Assembly: GCF_014196795.1 (NCBI RefSeq)
Contig: NZ_JACIEJ010000003.1
Location: 421,765 to 485,764 of the forward strand
Reading direction: 5' to 3'
Length of the DNA stretch: 64,000 nt
From: Sagittula marina
Lineage (GTDB): Bacteria; Pseudomonadota; Alphaproteobacteria; Rhodobacterales; Rhodobacteraceae
Part shown: positions 35,862 through 45,125 of the stretch, piece after piece
How positions within the stretch are numbered: position 1 is the first letter of the stretch
Layout of the letters: every line of letters starts with the position of its first letter
Position numbers and translations under genes: made by a program
Notes under the pieces: generated by a model
What the model was told of the DNA's origin: nothing
Databases searched by the model: none
The model's input: the letters and a program-made list of their open reading frames with translations, nothing else

Positions 35862-36982
35862 TCGCACACTCTCATACGGTGAAACTCGCGGCGGCTCTCG
35901 TCGCGGCCAGCGCCCATGCCGCGGTCGCGCTGGCGCTCCTGACCGGCGAGCCTGTCCAAACCGAAGGTGCGTCGGGCAGTTCCGAGGTGCAGCTGGGCGC
36001 GTCCTTCGCGGATCTCGTGGCAGGGACAATGCACGCCGCGGAGACGGAGGATCTGCTGGAGCCGACAGTGGCGGCGAAGCCGCCTGCCACAGCTCCGGAC
36101 AAGGCGCGCCCCTTGGAAAGGGCCGAGACTGAGCCGCTCCCGCCTGCCGACAAACCTGAGGCCGCGCAACCCCAGCGTCCCCAATCGATCCCGAGCGAAA
36201 CGCCGCGCGAAAGTACCAAGGTCATGCCCGAGGCGATAGTTTCCGCGCCGCTTGATACCTTGAGCAGTATTGCGCTCACTCCCTCTGAACAGGCACGATC
36301 CGAGCCTCTTCCGGAGCGCATCGCCGCTTTGCCCGTGCAACCTTTGCAGGCGGTGCGGCCTGAGACCTCCGCAACCGGTCCCTTGGCGGAGACGCCACCC
36401 GCGGCTGAGACTACGCCAGACATAACTCCCGAGGCTGTGACTGCGTCCGTCTCCGGCGAGTCCCCGACCCATGCAAGCGTGGCACGGTCCTTGCGCCCGC
36501 CACCCAAGCGCACTGCGGCCTTCGAGGAAACGGTCGCCCCAAAGGCCAAGGCCTTTGAAGCCAAGCAGCGCGCAGCCCGCTCCGCAAGGACAAAGACGCC
36601 CGCCGCAGCCCCGCGCGGCAATGCAAAGCAGAACGCCCGCGCCGGCTCGACCAAGGGGTCTCGCGCGGCGACCAACCGCCAAAGCGGGTCCGGCGGCAGC
36701 AAGCAAAAGGCGACGGGCAATGCCGCCGCAAGCAACTATCCCGGGGTGGTCATGTCCTGCGTGTCGCGGGCAGGAAGACCCAGTGTGTCCGGTGGCGGCA
36801 CAGTCCGTGTATCGTTCAGCGTGAGCAGCAGTGGTCGGATTACCGGCGTCGGTCTGGCCGGTCGCTCGGGCAATGCTGCGCTCGACCGCGTGGCGGTTCA
36901 ACTCATCCGCCGTGTCGGCTCCTGTCCGCCGCCCCCACCGGGCGCGCAGCGCAGTTTTTCCATAAGCATCGCCGCGCGGTAA
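35858..36982 (+). CDS. tonB: energy transducer TonB
   Basis: A 374-residue protein: N-terminal anchor helix (VKLAAALVAASAHAAVALALL), a long Pro/Ala/Glu-rich periplasmic linker (about residues 45-290) turning basic near 220-285, and a C-terminal TonB domain (YPGVVMSCVSRAGRPSVSGGGTVRVSFSVSSSGRITGVGLAGRSGNAALD). It spans the periplasm and transmits the ExbBD motor force to outer-membrane receptors, first of all the haem receptor encoded just upstream. It is longer than Escherichia coli TonB (about 240) because of the linker. Confidence 0.93.
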   Translation: MIAHSHTVKLAAALVAASAHAAVALALLTGEPVQTEGASGSSEVQLGASFADLVAGTMHAAETEDLLEPTVAAKPPATAPDKARPLERAETEPLPPADKPEAAQPQRPQSIPSETPRESTKVMPEAIVSAPLDTLSSIALTPSEQARSEPLPERIAALPVQPLQAVRPETSATGPLAETPPAAETTPDITPEAVTASVSGESPTHASVARSLRPPPKRTAAFEETVAPKAKAFEAKQRAARSARTKTPAAAPRGNAKQNARAGSTKGSRAATNRQSGSGGSKQKATGNAAASNYPGVVMSCVSRAGRPSVSGGGTVRVSFSVSSSGRITGVGLAGRSGNAALDRVAVQLIRRVGSCPPPPPGAQRSFSISIAAR

Positions 36983-37424
36983 TTTCGCTTACTGTATAGA
37001 CTACGTTTCAGGATGACCGATGGCGGTTATTCCCTGCCCCTATCTCGGCATCTTCCGCGGGCGTCCCGGCAAAACAGTGGCCATGAAGCGCCGGATCAAG
37101 GCTTTGATTGATCGGGCTATTCTCGGGCGCCAGAAGCAGGCTCTCATGGAGGAATTCCGGTCCGATATAGCCAAGGATGCGACAAAATTTATTTCCAGAC
37201 CGGTTAGGTGCTCGGCACCCTGCCCCCTCACAGAGTGTGGCGCTCAAACTTCGCATGGACAACTTACCCTGACAGTAGTCGCCCCTCGCAACGTCGAACA
37301 CCAATCCAATGCTGGCCGGTGTTGAAGCAACTCAGCTGAATTCCAAGTGATGGGGCCTCAACCCAGAACTGCGGCGGCAAAACAGGGCCGACGGTTTGCC
37401 GCGTCGCTGTCAACGCGGACGACC
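36983..37424. other. intergenic sequence between tonB and the helicase gene
   Basis: Two genes converge here (tonB on plus, helicase on minus). Open frames of about 100 codons exist on both strands around 37008-37325, but neither has a ribosome site or recognisable motif. No strong terminator hairpin was seen. Confidence 0.4.
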
Positions 37425-40400
37425 TCAAGCATGCGTAATTCGGCTATCGCTATTCATAGGTCGATGGCCGGGGAACGCTTCCTCGAAGCCCTGCACCATC
37501 GCCTTGTAGCTAAGGCCCAATGCAGACATCTTGCAAAGTTCGCGCCCATCGGTCCCGTCTTTGAGCACAAGGCCTCCACCCTTGGGGGCCACTTCAAAGC
37601 CACGCTCTTTGAAACTAGCGATAAATTCGTCCCACGACCCGCTTTCGCTATAGATGCGCTGCGCAAGCTCGCTGAGTGCGAACAAATTATCGGACTTGGC
37701 AGTTCTCACAAACTGCGCAGCACCGGCCTCCGAGCAATCAGCAGGGTTGGCCTGAACGACAACACTCCCGACAGCTTTGTCGGCCAACGTCTCTGCAGGG
37801 GCAACTTGGCCCGGAGGAGCAAAAACCAGCTCAGGCAAAACGGTCTCCCACTCGTCTCGACGCGCATAGTGCGCGTATTGCTCGTCGCCATCCGATTTGC
37901 GCCACTGGACCACAGCTCCAACTGCACCGGAGAGCAAGACCTGCCCCGGCGGATGCTCCCATGCCTTCGACATGCGCCCCAGAAGGCGGCCGTGACGGTC
38001 CAGAAGCTCCCAGTTGGGAGCATGATAGTTCAGGTGCAGCGGATCACCGACCCGGCACTCTTTGATTGCACGGTGAACTTCGTTCCGATCCCCTTGCCGT
38101 CCGGGATATGACAGGTCCGAATGCTTGAGGTTTGGCAAATGGTAGACCTTCGAAGATAGACCTGCAGCCGGGGAAAGGGGTCTGAGCTGTCTCTCAACCA
38201 CGGAGGAACTGCCGGGCTTCAGGAGGGCATGCTCCCCCGCTGTCATGACGATCAGGCTTTTCTTGGCACGCGTCATTGCCACGTAGAAAAGTCGGCGTGG
38301 CGCATCACGGTCTTCTTTTTTTGATGCCCTGTCCCATCCGCCATCCAGAATAGCAACATGATCGAACTCGAGCCCCTTGGCCCGATGTGCTGTCAGCAGG
38401 AGCAGCCCACGCTGCTCGCCCCGTGTTTCACGCGACCATTCGGCCACCCATTCGATGATATCGGGAACTGGCATCGTCTTGGTCTTCAGCTCTTTCGCCA
38501 GTTCGGCGATGCCTTCTGCCAACAGGTCGACCCACTTGTTGCCCGACTGCTCGTTAAGGAGGTCGATGATGTCGGCAACGCCCAGCAGCTCTCCCTGTCG
38601 CCGACGAAGACTTGCCACCAGCGCCTGTGTCTCGCGCAGTCGCCAGATGTTCGGCAGGTCCTGGTTGGCCATTTCGACCTTGATACCCTGCTTTTCAGCA
38701 TAGGTCCGGACCGCGCCAAGCCTCTTCCAGTCGCGGGAGATGATGGCTGTACTGGCCCAGGACCAATCCGGATCCAGTTTCGACAGCCGCATCATCTCGT
38801 CGACGGCAGCGATCGCCTGGGGCCCGTCGCCCGCGGGAACATTCAGCAGCTGAACCCTGCCCTGCCCCACACTATCCGCCTGTGCGAGGACACCGCCCTC
38901 AGGATCACGCCTGCGATCCGCGTTGATCCTGATCTCGTGGTCCAGCTTCATCCGATCCGGTGCCGCCGAAATCACCGCGTTGGACGCTGCAATGATATGG
39001 TGGGTCGACCGGTAGTTCTCGACCAGGAACGCCGGCCGCGCCTTGTAGTCCTCTTCGAACTTGCGAATGAACCCGACGGAGGCTCCGTTGAAGGCATAGA
39101 TGTTCTGATCATCATCCCCCACAGCGAACAGGCTGAGCTTCAGGTCGGCATCCTCCAGAGATCTTCCCGCAATCGCGGAGATAAGCTGATACTCTTCCGG
39201 TCCAATGTCCTGGTACTCGTCCACAAGGATCCAGCGATAGCCCTGGATCAGCGTGTCCCGCTGCGCCTCGGCTTCGGATTTCGACAGACCTTCGCCCTCC
39301 AGCTGGCGCACCGCTTCCATCACGATGTCATCGAAGTCCTTACTGTCAGCACGCTGGCCCACGAAGCTGGCTCCGACCAGCTTCATCGCCATCGCGTGGC
39401 AGGTGCAGACCGTGACGCCGATGGCGTCGTCCCCGACCAAAGCGCGCAACCGCACGCGGATTTCGGCCGCAGCGTGCCTATTGTAGGCGAGGACCAGAAT
39501 GCCCCGCGGGTCCTCGCGTTTCATGCGCAGCAGATAGGCGATCCGATGAACCAACACACGAGTCTTGCCTGATCCCGGCCCCGCAAGGACCAGGACATTC
39601 GTCCGGTCCCGGTCATCTGTCACGATTTCCTGCTGCCCCTTATTGCCCAGCTTCTCTACGATCGCCTCCCAGGAGGCACTGGTGGTCTGGCGTCGCACCT
39701 CGCGGCCCATGCCAGGCATCCACCGCTTCATGAACTGCTCTTTGTTGAGCAGAAAATAGTCCTCGGACAGACGTTCCGCATCGTTCTTCGACCGCAAACC
39801 GGTTTCAGCGTAAGCCGCCATGACATGGGTCTGGAGTGTCTGTTCCCCGTAATGATCCTCCAGCGGCGTGAAATGCGTTTGGGTGAACTGGCCACCGGCC
39901 GGATCGATATAAACCGTGATGGCAGAGCGAAACACCGTCAGCCCCTTGCCAAGCGTCAGCACCCCTTGCTCATGCAGCCACAACAGGGCTCGTTCCATCA
40001 GCTTGGTCATGTCGCGCACGCCGCTGGAGTTCAGAAAGGCATCCTGCGTCAACTGTGCCAGAAGATCTCCGATGGTCGTTTCAACCTGAAGATCCTTGCC
40101 CCGTACGCCCTTGGCAAGCCGCCCGATGAGATAATTCAGCAGCAGCTCCGCCGCCAGCCTGCGCAGCCTTGCCGTTTCTTCAACCGTCTTCCAAGGACGT
40201 ACCAGGGTCACCATCAATGTGTTGCGGCTGGCTTTGCGCAAGGAGATATTCCCGCGCCCGCCATCCTGGCTTCGGCCATCTTGGGCGATGCCTCGTACCA
40301 GCTTGTCGACCGCATCAGGTCTCACATCGGGATGGCCCTTGTCCCGAAGGCTCTGACAGGTCTCCGCAAGGTTCAGCGGCGCAGGGGCGCGGTCGTCCAG

Positions 40401-42914
40401 ATCCGGCGAGAGTTCCTGCATCAGGGCAATCAGGTCGGACTCCAATGAAGACGCCAGAGCCAGATTGTGCATCGAGGATTTGGCTACGCCCACGTGGACA
40501 AAAACCGTCATCGCCACGTCGTTGCGTGAGATGCCAAGCGTTTCCAAAGTCGCCATGGCCTTTGGCAACGCACCGGGTGATATCCCCGCGACACCGCAAA
40601 GCTCATCGGTCGACACGCCCTGGTCAGCCGGTGCCGACACCAGATGCGCCACGATGGCCATAAGTTGCTTGCGATGCGCCGACGTAAGGTCTGCCTCGGC
40701 CAACCGCTTCTTCGCCTCATCCACTGACCGCACCCGCAAGGAAGACGGGAACACCTGAACCCGGTTCTCCTCTCGGGAAACAAGATGCGCTTCCTCCAGC
40801 CAGGACACGGCAGTCTTCACCCGGGTGTCATCTGTTGCGCTGTCTCGCTCGAACTCCAAGTCTTTCTCGGATCTCACGATTTCACCCGACGTCGCAACGA
40901 TCTTGCCGGTTTTCTTGGTGCGTTCATCGATCCGGCGCAGCGCCTTGAGGATCGCTCCGATTTCATGCCGGGCGAGGCGCGAACTGGCTGTCAGGCGGAA
41001 CTGGCGCTCCACGTCGTCAGCGGCAAACAGCAGGACGCAATGGGCATCCTCCCGGTCCCGTCCTGCGCGTCCGGCCTCCTGAAGGTAGTTTTCCAAAGAC
41101 CCCGGGATATCGGCATGGACGACCAGCCGGATGTCCGGCTTGTCGATCCCCATGCCGAAGGCATTCGTCGCGGCGATCACGCGCAACGCGCCTACCCGAA
41201 ATTGTTCCTGAACGGCCTGCTTGTCATCAGCGCTCATTCCGGCATGGAAATGCGCCGCGTCCACGCCCTGCGATTTCAGAAATTCGGCCACCCGCTCGGT
41301 TTCCTTGCGCGACGAGCAATAGATCACGGCTCCGGAGCGCCCCTCGGCAGGCAGCAGTTCATCGAGGACACTCATGACGTCGGATAATTTGGACGCCTTG
41401 TTCGTCGGTCGCACTTCGAAAGCCAGGTTTGTCCGCGAGGCGCCCCCGTCAAGTGGCAGCAATTCGATCCCGGCCTTGGTCTGGAAGTGCTCGACGATAT
41501 CTGCAACCACCTCGGGCTTTGCGGTCGCCGTGAGGCAGAGCACAGGCGCAGGTGACTGATCCCCGGAGAACTCCTTTATGAAGCGACCGAGGTAGCGGTA
41601 GTCCGGCCGGAAATCATGCCCCCATTTCGACACGCAGTGCGCCTCGTCGATGGCCCAGAGGCCGACCTCACGCTGCGCCAGAACGCTGCGGATCGAGGTG
41701 CTGCGGAGCTGTTCGGGAGAGATGATGAGGATCCCGGCGTCGCCCATCCGGACCTTGTCGAGCGCATCCTGACGTTCCGGCATGGACATCATGCCGTTGA
41801 TCGTGACCGAGCATGAGATACCGGCGCGTTCCATCCCCTGAACCTGATCCGCCATCAATGCGACAAGTGGTGAAATGACAACTGTCAGTGCCCCGATCTT
41901 GTCGAACCGTGACAGCGCCGGCACTTGGTAGCACAGCGATTTGCCCGTCCCCGTCGGCAAGATCCCCAGCAGGCTGTTGCCTGACATCGCTTCGTCTACG
42001 ATGCGTTCTTGCAACGGGCGCCCCTCCGGGTCTACCGGCTTGGGGCGGAAACTGGGAAACCCGAACCATTTTTCTAGCGCGCGCACTGGATCGTTCTGCT
42101 CGGCGCACCAACCGCAGGTCGGATCCTTGCAGGAGGTGTCCCGCAAATGCCTGACGATCAGCGAGGCCTCGCGGAACTGCGCCCGGACCCAAGGTGGCAT
42201 GACGGAATCGCCGCCTGCCACAGTGATCCAGGACAGCGCATAGGCCATCGGCCAGCCATTCTGAGGGCTGCTCAGGCGTCGCAGCGTCTGTTCGACACGC
42301 AATCCGCAGGCGCGCGCCTCAAGTAGCCGCATGATCGCAGCACTGGCCTCGTCATAGCTTGGACAACTCCGGCCGCGCACGTAGGAAAACACTGCATCAA
42401 AGCCGCCGGCGCGTTCCATTCGCGTGGTCAGATAGTGGAATGCAGCCAATGCGTCAGGCTCGACCTCCAACATCTTTGCAAAGGCATCCAGCTGATTGGC
42501 GAGCACCTCGAACACAAGACGCGCGTCCAACTCAGGATCATTCACATGCCCGGAGGCCAGGCGTCCGTCATGATAGTGCTTCACAAGGTGGTGGTACGGG
42601 TTCCGCGGGAAGGCCAACGGGTTCAGCCACAGCGTGTCGATTGGCGCCTGAGTGAGCTTGCCGATACCGGGCCGCCTCGCGAGAAGATGCTCCAGGTCGT
42701 GCTTCAGTATGTTGTGGCCAATCGAATGCGCGACATCACCAATCTGCGCCTCGAGCTGGTCAAGAAATCCCTCGGAAATCCCTCCCATCGTTTTCAGTGC
42801 CGGCCGGTCATCACTCCGCACGGCCGCAAGGCCAAAGATCTTCGCATTGGAAGGATCGACCTCAAGATCGATTGACAGGCACCGTGACAATAGTTTGTTG
42901 TGACGCATTTTCAT
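37425..42914 (-). CDS. exonuclease-RecQ-UvrD triple-fusion helicase
   Basis: A single intact 1829-residue protein. Residues 1-145: a DEDD-like 3'-5' exonuclease fold, with Asp16/Glu18 in SIDLEVD, Asp73 in IGHNILKHD and Asp130 in NDPELDARL (Asn125 stands where DEDDh enzymes have His). Residues 256-270: a His/Cys cluster (C262, C267, C270). Residues 295-650: RecQ helicase with PTGTGKS (320-326), DEAHC (423-427), LTATA (461-465) and QEAGRAGRD (612-620). Residues 650-1080: an unrecognised linker without the usual RecQ zinc cysteines. Residues 1090-1570: an SF1A UvrD/Rep helicase with GPGSGKT (1112-1118), DEYQD (1232-1236), GDDDQNIYAFNGAS, TAHRAKGLEF and FYVAMTRAKKSL. A unique C-terminal tail of about 250 follows. 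Both motors look active. It stands alone between gene-poor flanks. A role in repair or phage defence is inference. Confidence 0.92.
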   Translation of the reverse strand: MKMRHNKLLSRCLSIDLEVDPSNAKIFGLAAVRSDDRPALKTMGGISEGFLDQLEAQIGDVAHSIGHNILKHDLEHLLARRPGIGKLTQAPIDTLWLNPLAFPRNPYHHLVKHYHDGRLASGHVNDPELDARLVFEVLANQLDAFAKMLEVEPDALAAFHYLTTRMERAGGFDAVFSYVRGRSCPSYDEASAAIMRLLEARACGLRVEQTLRRLSSPQNGWPMAYALSWITVAGGDSVMPPWVRAQFREASLIVRHLRDTSCKDPTCGWCAEQNDPVRALEKWFGFPSFRPKPVDPEGRPLQERIVDEAMSGNSLLGILPTGTGKSLCYQVPALSRFDKIGALTVVISPLVALMADQVQGMERAGISCSVTINGMMSMPERQDALDKVRMGDAGILIISPEQLRSTSIRSVLAQREVGLWAIDEAHCVSKWGHDFRPDYRYLGRFIKEFSGDQSPAPVLCLTATAKPEVVADIVEHFQTKAGIELLPLDGGASRTNLAFEVRPTNKASKLSDVMSVLDELLPAEGRSGAVIYCSSRKETERVAEFLKSQGVDAAHFHAGMSADDKQAVQEQFRVGALRVIAATNAFGMGIDKPDIRLVVHADIPGSLENYLQEAGRAGRDREDAHCVLLFAADDVERQFRLTASSRLARHEIGAILKALRRIDERTKKTGKIVATSGEIVRSEKDLEFERDSATDDTRVKTAVSWLEEAHLVSREENRVQVFPSSLRVRSVDEAKKRLAEADLTSAHRKQLMAIVAHLVSAPADQGVSTDELCGVAGISPGALPKAMATLETLGISRNDVAMTVFVHVGVAKSSMHNLALASSLESDLIALMQELSPDLDDRAPAPLNLAETCQSLRDKGHPDVRPDAVDKLVRGIAQDGRSQDGGRGNISLRKASRNTLMVTLVRPWKTVEETARLRRLAAELLLNYLIGRLAKGVRGKDLQVETTIGDLLAQLTQDAFLNSSGVRDMTKLMERALLWLHEQGVLTLGKGLTVFRSAITVYIDPAGGQFTQTHFTPLEDHYGEQTLQTHVMAAYAETGLRSKNDAERLSEDYFLLNKEQFMKRWMPGMGREVRRQTTSASWEAIVEKLGNKGQQEIVTDDRDRTNVLVLAGPGSGKTRVLVHRIAYLLRMKREDPRGILVLAYNRHAAAEIRVRLRALVGDDAIGVTVCTCHAMAMKLVGASFVGQRADSKDFDDIVMEAVRQLEGEGLSKSEAEAQRDTLIQGYRWILVDEYQDIGPEEYQLISAIAGRSLEDADLKLSLFAVGDDDQNIYAFNGASVGFIRKFEEDYKARPAFLVENYRSTHHIIAASNAVISAAPDRMKLDHEIRINADRRRDPEGGVLAQADSVGQGRVQLLNVPAGDGPQAIAAVDEMMRLSKLDPDWSWASTAIISRDWKRLGAVRTYAEKQGIKVEMANQDLPNIWRLRETQALVASLRRRQGELLGVADIIDLLNEQSGNKWVDLLAEGIAELAKELKTKTMPVPDIIEWVAEWSRETRGEQRGLLLLTAHRAKGLEFDHVAILDGGWDRASKKEDRDAPRRLFYVAMTRAKKSLIVMTAGEHALLKPGSSSVVERQLRPLSPAAGLSSKVYHLPNLKHSDLSYPGRQGDRNEVHRAIKECRVGDPLHLNYHAPNWELLDRHGRLLGRMSKAWEHPPGQVLLSGAVGAVVQWRKSDGDEQYAHYARRDEWETVLPELVFAPPGQVAPAETLADKAVGSVVVQANPADCSEAGAAQFVRTAKSDNLFALSELAQRIYSESGSWDEFIASFKERGFEVAPKGGGLVLKDGTDGRELCKMSALGLSYKAMVQGFEEAFPGHRPMNSDSRITHA

Positions 42915-43325
42915 AGACTTATGAATAACGACGAGAAAGCGCCGAACAAAGCCCTAAGATTTATTAACTTACCAATAACGCAATATAGCACCCTGCGGCT
43001 GCCTGACCCGACGGGCCCTCACGCAACTGTCGCGTCTCCATTGCTCATTCGTTGTGAGCCGATCGCCATTCCAAAGACTCTGACACGCAGGCCGTGCAAC
43101 TGCTGACTGTCTCGCTATATCCGCTTGCCGCGCCAAGTTGGATCTGTAACGCATTATTGGCACTATAGGTGCTCGTTCAGGCCACCGTTCCCTCGAAGGC
43201 GACAGGGTTTTTCCGACTCGGTACGGAGTGGCAACGGCGCGGATTCTATAAGCCGTTTCATGTGATCGAAGATGACCACCTCGGCGTGTCGCTGCGATTC
43301 CCGAGGATCGGTCATGTCTTACAAT
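42915..43325. other. helicase upstream region
   Basis: The first 90 bases are clearly AT-richer than the surroundings (TTATTAACTTACC and similar) and probably carry the promoter of the minus-strand helicase gene. No Shine-Dalgarno sequence is obvious before its ATG, and an ATG two codons in is an alternative. No gene is supported in the rest. Confidence 0.5.
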
Positions 43326-43661
43326 TCAAGCTTCGATGGGCAGCGCGATCGAATTTCCGCTAGCACACAGAAGGCTCCCCTTCAGGTCATCGCAGATGTA
43401 TCGGACCAGAAGCCCATCGCCACCCGGCCCCAAGGCGCTCTCCAGTAGCTTTCGAGCATAGAGAGCGGTTGGAGAGGCCACTCCAAGGATATCCGCGAAC
43501 GCACCCAGAGCGCTGTTGTGGTTTCCACGCCCTGCTCGCCATTTGATATACTCCTGAGCAGCTTCAAACCACAGCCGAGGGGCAGGACAGACTGCGTCAG
43601 TACCTTGAATTGATACCGGTTTTTTCTGCTGTGATAGGCTTTCGCGTCTCCAGGAACCCAA
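43326..43661 (-). CDS. hypothetical protein or gene remnant upstream of the helicase
   Basis: An open frame of up to 111 residues, initiating at a TTG at best. Its second half, from WFEAAQEYIKWRAGRGNHNSALGAFADILGVASPTALYARKLLESALGPGGDGLLVRYICDDLKGSLLCA, has good codon bias and a protein-like composition, whereas the first 30 residues look artificial. It is probably the 3' part of a truncated gene. It reads in the same direction as the helicase, with a 411-base gap. Family and function unknown. Confidence 0.4.
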   Translation of the reverse strand: MGSWRRESLSQQKKPVSIQGTDAVCPAPRLWFEAAQEYIKWRAGRGNHNSALGAFADILGVASPTALYARKLLESALGPGGDGLLVRYICDDLKGSLLCASGNSIALPIEA

Positions 43662-44449
43662 GCTTGAAGCTGTACATCTGAGGCACCTGCCCCGTCTGGC
43701 CCACGCACAACCAAAAGGCGCACCGCGCAGGGGCGACGCCCCCCTAAGCCAGTTGATCCGCCAGAGCCCAATGGGCCGCTTCGCCCGGGGTTCTGTCTGG
43801 CGAAATGTTTGATCATTGCGCCGCGTAGCGCAGCAGTGCCTCGCATTTCAACATGGGGGTGCTGGATACACCCCGGATGTCGCCCATCAGGAAACCAATC
43901 GCGAAAGCAGCGAAAAACAATCCTGAAAATGAGCATGCAGCCTGCCGTGAAAAGAGACGCGCGAGCGCCTGTGGCCCACCTCGCTCTCCCATAGATGCGA
44001 CTGGCGCTGGGCACAGTTGCTTCAGAACAGCACAACGCCCCGCCCAACGTCGGCACTCGCCAAGATGCACATCGCGACGGTGCGGCGTCCAGCAAGCAGA
44101 TCCTCCGAGAGCGCGCAGTTTGGGCTAACAAAATTAGGTCCTATGATACGCGGAGCGAAGCGGGCTACTCGGTCTACCTTCTTTTGCGTGATCGGGTTCA
44201 AATCCAGGCTTCATCGCGTCAACGTCCGGTCGTTTCCAATCACATGGACATTGGCACCCGGTGCGGGACACATAAGATGCGCTGCCAAAATGTCGAATTC
44301 GGTCGAAGCGTGAGCTGTCGTCTCCCCTTATATTCGTGGCCAGTTCGTCAGCGGAGATACATACGGGTGGTGGTTCGTGTTCGACCTGTGTCAAAGTGCC
44401 CGAGACACGTCGCGATTTCTGCGGCGACACTGGACGTGGGATCTATCCA
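43662..44449. other. gene-poor stretch, possible decayed DNA
   Basis: No supported gene. A minus-strand frame at 43813-43992 contains a hydrophobic stretch but no other support. A tRNA T-arm-like string near 44192-44208 lacks the rest of a cloverleaf. The right end should hold the promoter of the rraA-like gene; no operator was recognised. Confidence 0.4.
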
Positions 44450-44923
44450 ATGAAAACTGCCGACCTCATCGACGTACATGCCACCAAGTTGCGGCTCGTG
44501 CATCTTCCGTTTTGCCGCTATGGCCAGAAATCCCACATCTGCGGCCCGGCGCAAACGGTGAAGTGCTTCGAGGACAACACGGCCTTGCGTGGACAGCTGG
44601 AAACACCCGGAGAGGGACGCGTGCTGGTCGTGGATGCTGGCGGCTCGACCCGGATCGCCGTGCTGGGCGACATGCTGGCCGATCTGGCGATTTCCAACGG
44701 CTGGGCAGGTGTCGTCATCAGTGGTGCCATCCGCGACAGTGCCGAGATCGCTGCAATGGATACACTGGTCTTCGCATTAGGCACCTCGCCCGTAAAAAGT
44801 GCCAAGGATGGGCTCGGCAAGGTCGGTGGGACTGTGGAACTGGGCGGAGTTCGGATCGCCCCAGGAAACTGGATCTACGCCGATGCCGACGGCGTCCTGA
44901 TGAGCGCCGAAAAGCTAGTTTAG
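44450..44923 (+). CDS. RraA family protein (RNase E regulator RraA / HMG aldolase-like)
   Basis: A 157-residue protein. It shows KTADLIDVHATKLRLVHLPFCRYGQKSHICGPAQTVKCFEDN, then GRVLVVDAGGSTRIAVLGDMLADLAISNGWAGVVISGAIRDSAEI and the end PGNWIYADADGVLM. This is the short RraA form, matching RNase E inhibitor RraA in length; relatives are 4-hydroxy-4-methyl-2-oxoglutarate aldolases and oxaloacetate decarboxylases, and the metal-site GGS/RD residues are present. The start at 44450 is chosen by homology over an upstream extension. It stands alone. Given the tricarboxylate genes nearby, the enzymatic role deserves equal weight. Confidence 0.85.
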   Translation: MKTADLIDVHATKLRLVHLPFCRYGQKSHICGPAQTVKCFEDNTALRGQLETPGEGRVLVVDAGGSTRIAVLGDMLADLAISNGWAGVVISGAIRDSAEIAAMDTLVFALGTSPVKSAKDGLGKVGGTVELGGVRIAPGNWIYADADGVLMSAEKLV

Positions 44924-45125
44924 ATCGGACCAGAGCCAACCTCCCTGTTCGGCGCAGCGGGTGGCCGGTGTCATCCCCACTTGTTTTCAGGACATGGCGT
45001 GAGAGTGTTTCAAGTGGTGTCCCTCCGAGGGACCTTTCAGATCGGATGGTCAATGTCCTGACCATCCGGCACGCAGTCGTCTGGCCGAGCCACGAAACAC
45101 ACGCGGCTGAAATGATGCTCGTGTC

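Noticed and set aside
37008..37325. Overlapping frames of about 100 residues on both strands after tonB
   Set aside because: Neither shows a ribosome site or a recognisable motif, and codon bias is mixed.
43813..43992. A 59-residue minus-strand frame with one hydrophobic stretch
   Set aside because: No ribosome site, no family match and a composition that could arise by chance in GC-rich DNA.
44192..44208. A tRNA-like T-arm string (GGTTCAAATCC)
   Set aside because: The T-stem has a mismatch and no acceptor stem, D-arm or anticodon arm could be placed around it.
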